Assembly (NCBI GenBank): GCA_031284105.1
Contig: JAITAN010000035.1
Span: forward strand, 1 to 8,531
DNA length: 8,531 nt
Source of the DNA: Treponema sp.
Lineage (GTDB): Bacteria; Spirochaetota; Spirochaetia; Treponematales; Breznakiellaceae
Reading direction: 5' to 3'
The notes below the pieces were generated by a model. That model was not told the origin of the DNA and ran no database searches. It was given only the letters and a program-made list of their open reading frames with translations. The position numbers were made by a program, and so were the translations under genes. This document shows positions 6,744 to 8,531 of the stretch, in pieces (position 1 is the stretch's first letter; each line of letters starts with the position of its first letter).

Positions 6744-8153
6744 ATGAGCTATTTAGTAACTGCGTTTATTGAGCTTATTGTCTTGGCGCCCATAGTATGC
6801 ATAGTACTGGCGTACATTTTCAAGAAAACCGTAGTACGGACGGTTCTGATACCGTATATTCTGACGACCATAGGCATCATTTTGACGAGTATTGTGGGGG
6901 GCTACCGCCGCAGCATGATCGACTCGGTGTGGATTGTCCCCATCCTGGTGGGGTGTATCATGATTTTCATCATGGTTCTGATCAAGAGAGTTGTGCGTCC
7001 GCTTCGCGAGGCGGTCAACGTTACGGGCGCTTTGGAGGAGGGCAAGGGCGATTTGACCGTCCGGCTTGGCTACGATAAAGACGATGAAATCGGCGCGGTG
7101 AGCCGGCATATCAACGGCTTCTTGGGTACTATTGCGGCGCTTATCGTGGGAATCAGCAAAGAGGCCCAAGAAACTAACCGTAACAGCGATGCATTACGCG
7201 CCTCTATGAATAAAATCGCCGAGTCGGCCGCCAACATTGAGGGCATCATCGGCGATATAAACAGGATGATTCAAGAGCAAATCGCGCTCATGAGCTCGAC
7301 AGCGGACACGGTGCATGATATGAATGAAAATACGGCGCTCCAAAACGACCGTATTGACAGACAGTCTGTTAGCGTGAGCGAGAGTTCCTCCGCGGTCGAG
7401 CAAATGACGTCGAACATCAACGCCATCGCGCAAAATTTTGAAAAGAGTTCGACCGAGTTCACCACCCTAAATCAGGAAGTTAAAGACGGGCAAATAGCGG
7501 TAACGCGGCTCAAGGACACGGTAACGGCGCTTAATCAACAGTCCGCCGGCGTGTTTGAGGCGAATAAAATCATCCAAACCATCGCGGCGCAGACAAACCT
7601 CTTATCTATGAACGCCGCGATTGAAGCGGCGCATGCGGGAGAGTTAGGAGCGGGCTTTGCGGTGGTGTCCGAAGAAATCCGAAAGCTCGCCGAGAATTCC
7701 AACGCGCAGTCAAAGATCATCAGCGCGAATATCAAGAGTTTGCAAGAGTCCGTCAATTCCGCAGTCCAAAAGGCGTATGAAACCGGCTTGTCCTTTGAGC
7801 ATATCTACGCGTCGGCAGACACGGTTGGCGCTATAGAACGGAGTATCAAGAGCGCCATAAACGAGCAGTCGGCAGGCAGTTCGAAGGTTCTCGAATCCAC
7901 AGCAACGATTCGAGACATAACGGGAGAGATTCTGTCGAGTTCGAGAAACATGCTGGACAGCAGCCAGACGATTCAACAGGAAATGGGCCGGCTGCGCGCC
8001 ATATCCGAAACGGTGAAAATCTCGGCGCTCAACATAGCGGATAAGGCTTCGGACACGAAACGTAAAATTGACGAATCCTCTCATGTGCTTGATGCGAACA
8101 TGAAGAGCGTCAAGTCTGTGGAAGAGCGGCTCCACGTATTCAAGACCAGTTAA
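6744..8153 (+). CDS. Methyl-accepting chemotaxis protein with three predicted membrane helices and no large sensor domain
   Basis: Inner-membrane chemoreceptor predicted to control CheA through CheW and so motor switching; 469 aa. Hydrophobic helices lie at about 5-26, 30-52 and 62-80, joined by loops of only a few residues, so there is almost no extracytoplasmic ligand domain. A HAMP domain follows (about 81-133), with RPLREAV, GDLT and DEIG landmarks. The signalling hairpin has the conserved tip IAAQTNLLSMNAAIEAAHAGELGAGFAVV (residues 280-308) with two arms of nearly equal length. Likely methylation regions are SSSAVEQMTS (213-222) and NEQSAGSSKVLEST (373-386). No NWETF-type CheR-binding tail is present. 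The start is supported by AAAGGAG 8 nt upstream. The gene is transcribed alone; only 8 bp separates it from the convergent downstream gene, with no visible terminator. The signal is unknown: it may sense membrane state, cytoplasmic cues or a partner protein. Confidence 0.93.
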   Translation: MSYLVTAFIELIVLAPIVCIVLAYIFKKTVVRTVLIPYILTTIGIILTSIVGGYRRSMIDSVWIVPILVGCIMIFIMVLIKRVVRPLREAVNVTGALEEGKGDLTVRLGYDKDDEIGAVSRHINGFLGTIAALIVGISKEAQETNRNSDALRASMNKIAESAANIEGIIGDINRMIQEQIALMSSTADTVHDMNENTALQNDRIDRQSVSVSESSSAVEQMTSNINAIAQNFEKSSTEFTTLNQEVKDGQIAVTRLKDTVTALNQQSAGVFEANKIIQTIAAQTNLLSMNAAIEAAHAGELGAGFAVVSEEIRKLAENSNAQSKIISANIKSLQESVNSAVQKAYETGLSFEHIYASADTVGAIERSIKSAINEQSAGSSKVLESTATIRDITGEILSSSRNMLDSSQTIQQEMGRLRAISETVKISALNIADKASDTKRKIDESSHVLDANMKSVKSVEERLHVFKTS

Positions 8154-8183
8154 AACGTGAATTACATTAAAACGTATAATTCA
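8148..8183. repeat. Imperfect tandem repeat at the convergent gene ends
   Basis: TTAAAACGT occurs at 8150-8158 and again at 8167-8175, a 17-bp period. Each copy is followed by a similar AATT-containing stretch. The first copy includes the chemoreceptor stop codon and the second lies in the last codons of the minus-strand gene. No GC hairpin is present, so neither convergent gene has an obvious intrinsic terminator. Confidence 0.4.
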
Positions 8184-8515
8184 TTTAAATTTCTTTCGCG
8201 CATATCTCCAGACGTATCTGCATGGAGACAAGGCGGATCAGACCTTCCTGCGCCAATCCCGCGGCTGGTGCCGCCGGAGCTTTCCCGCGCAAAGACATGA
8301 CGGCGGAGATCGGTCTGCACGCCGTCATCAATCAGGTTATACTGATTCCGCCCTTCATAGACAAAGCCGTCATCTTCGATCTGGTTGCGCATATCGCCGC
8401 CTATGGTAAAAAACGAGTAGAGTTCCCCGCCCACGATGTGATCGGTACGCATGGAACTGCCTTTCCCAATGCCAAAATCTTTTTTAGTGTAGGGCTGTCC
8501 TTTCTGTAAAACCAT
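8162..8515 (-). CDS. Small hypothetical protein, possibly frameshifted in its C-terminal third
   Basis: I do not recognise this 117-aa product. It is called a gene mainly because its ATG is preceded by a near-perfect Shine-Dalgarno (TTTGGAGGAACA, with GGAGG 4 nt before the start); the overlapping plus-strand frame has none. There is no signal peptide or membrane segment. The first ~70 residues are a plausible soluble, acidic-aromatic sequence (DHIVGGELYSFFTIGGDMRN, EGRNQYNLIDDG). From about residue 75 the translation turns into a Gly/Ser/Arg/Pro mixture (ESSGGTSRGIGAGRSDPPC) that looks like wrong-frame reading, while the +1 frame gives a more natural tail. The gene converges on the chemoreceptor; its promoter lies outside the window. 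Reality of some gene here is likely, the exact C-terminus is not. Confidence 0.55.
   Translation of the reverse strand: MVLQKGQPYTKKDFGIGKGSSMRTDHIVGGELYSFFTIGGDMRNQIEDDGFVYEGRNQYNLIDDGVQTDLRRHVFARESSGGTSRGIGAGRSDPPCLHADTSGDMRERNLNELYVLM
8185..8328 (-). other. Alternative-frame tail, possible true C-terminus of the small hypothetical gene
   Basis: In the frame shifted by +1 relative to the annotated small gene, an open stretch of 47 codons ends at a TAA at 8185-8187. It contains KAPAAPAAG, an Ala/Pro linker, followed by an amphipathic segment (GLAQEGLIRLVSMQIRLEIC) and a charged end (AKEI). A flexible linker plus short C-terminal helix is typical of real small bacterial proteins and recalls SHOCT-type tails, but the usual acidic SHOCT motif is not visible. 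It has an ATG at 8328 but no clear ribosome-binding site, so I favour a frameshift over an independent gene. Confidence 0.3.
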
Positions 8516-8531
8516 TGTTCCTCCAAAAAAA

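Noticed and set aside
7710..8135. 141-codon minus-strand frame within the chemoreceptor gene
   Set aside because: It is the complement of the well-supported receptor coding sequence.
8222..8509. 95-codon plus-strand frame at the right end
   Set aside because: No ribosome-binding site before its ATG, whereas the opposite strand has a near-perfect one at 8520-8524.

Overview
The window looks like chromosomal DNA from a spirochaete, most likely a Treponema-like organism. This is inferred from how the protein sequences look to me: the trigger factor ribosome-docking segment, the ClpX N-terminus, and a chemoreceptor tip reading MNAAIEAAHAGE. No database search was possible. Base composition is moderate, and the promoters I can see are ordinary sigma-70 type.

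Minus strand, right to left (5875 to 1): one compact protein-quality-control operon in the classic order tig-clpP-clpX-lon. It starts from a near-consensus promoter (TTGACT, 17 bp, TATACT) with a perfect 24-bp palindrome in the untranslated leader. The genes are tightly packed: a 3-nt gap between tig and clpP, a 17-nt overlap between clpP and clpX, and a 4-nt ATGA overlap between clpX and lon. Trigger factor folds nascent chains at the ribosome, ClpXP unfolds and degrades tagged or misfolded proteins, and Lon is a second ATP-dependent protease. All recognisable catalytic residues are present. The last residues of Lon lie beyond base 1.

Plus strand, 5882 to 8153: a chemoreceptor region. An intact methyl-accepting chemotaxis protein of 469 aa (6744-8153) has three predicted membrane helices, a HAMP domain and a full signalling hairpin, but essentially no extracytoplasmic sensor domain. 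It has its own promoter and a strong ribosome-binding site. Upstream lies a decayed, in-frame copy of only the last ~100 codons of such a receptor (about 5989-6301). Between the two is about 440 bp with no convincing gene. It holds several hairpins, a possible trace of a third receptor 3' end near 6604-6617, and a dyad just upstream of the receptor promoter.

Right end, minus strand (8515 to 8162): a short unrecognised gene converging on the receptor gene, with a very good ribosome-binding site. Its C-terminal third reads poorly. The neighbouring reading frame gives a much more protein-like tail, so a frameshift or decay is suspected.

The most interesting observations are the tig leader palindrome and its resemblance to the dyad upstream of the receptor promoter, the sensorless three-helix receptor beside a fragment of its own kind, and the suspected frameshift in the last gene. 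I found no sign of a CRISPR array, tRNA, rRNA, transposase or an obvious new defence system.
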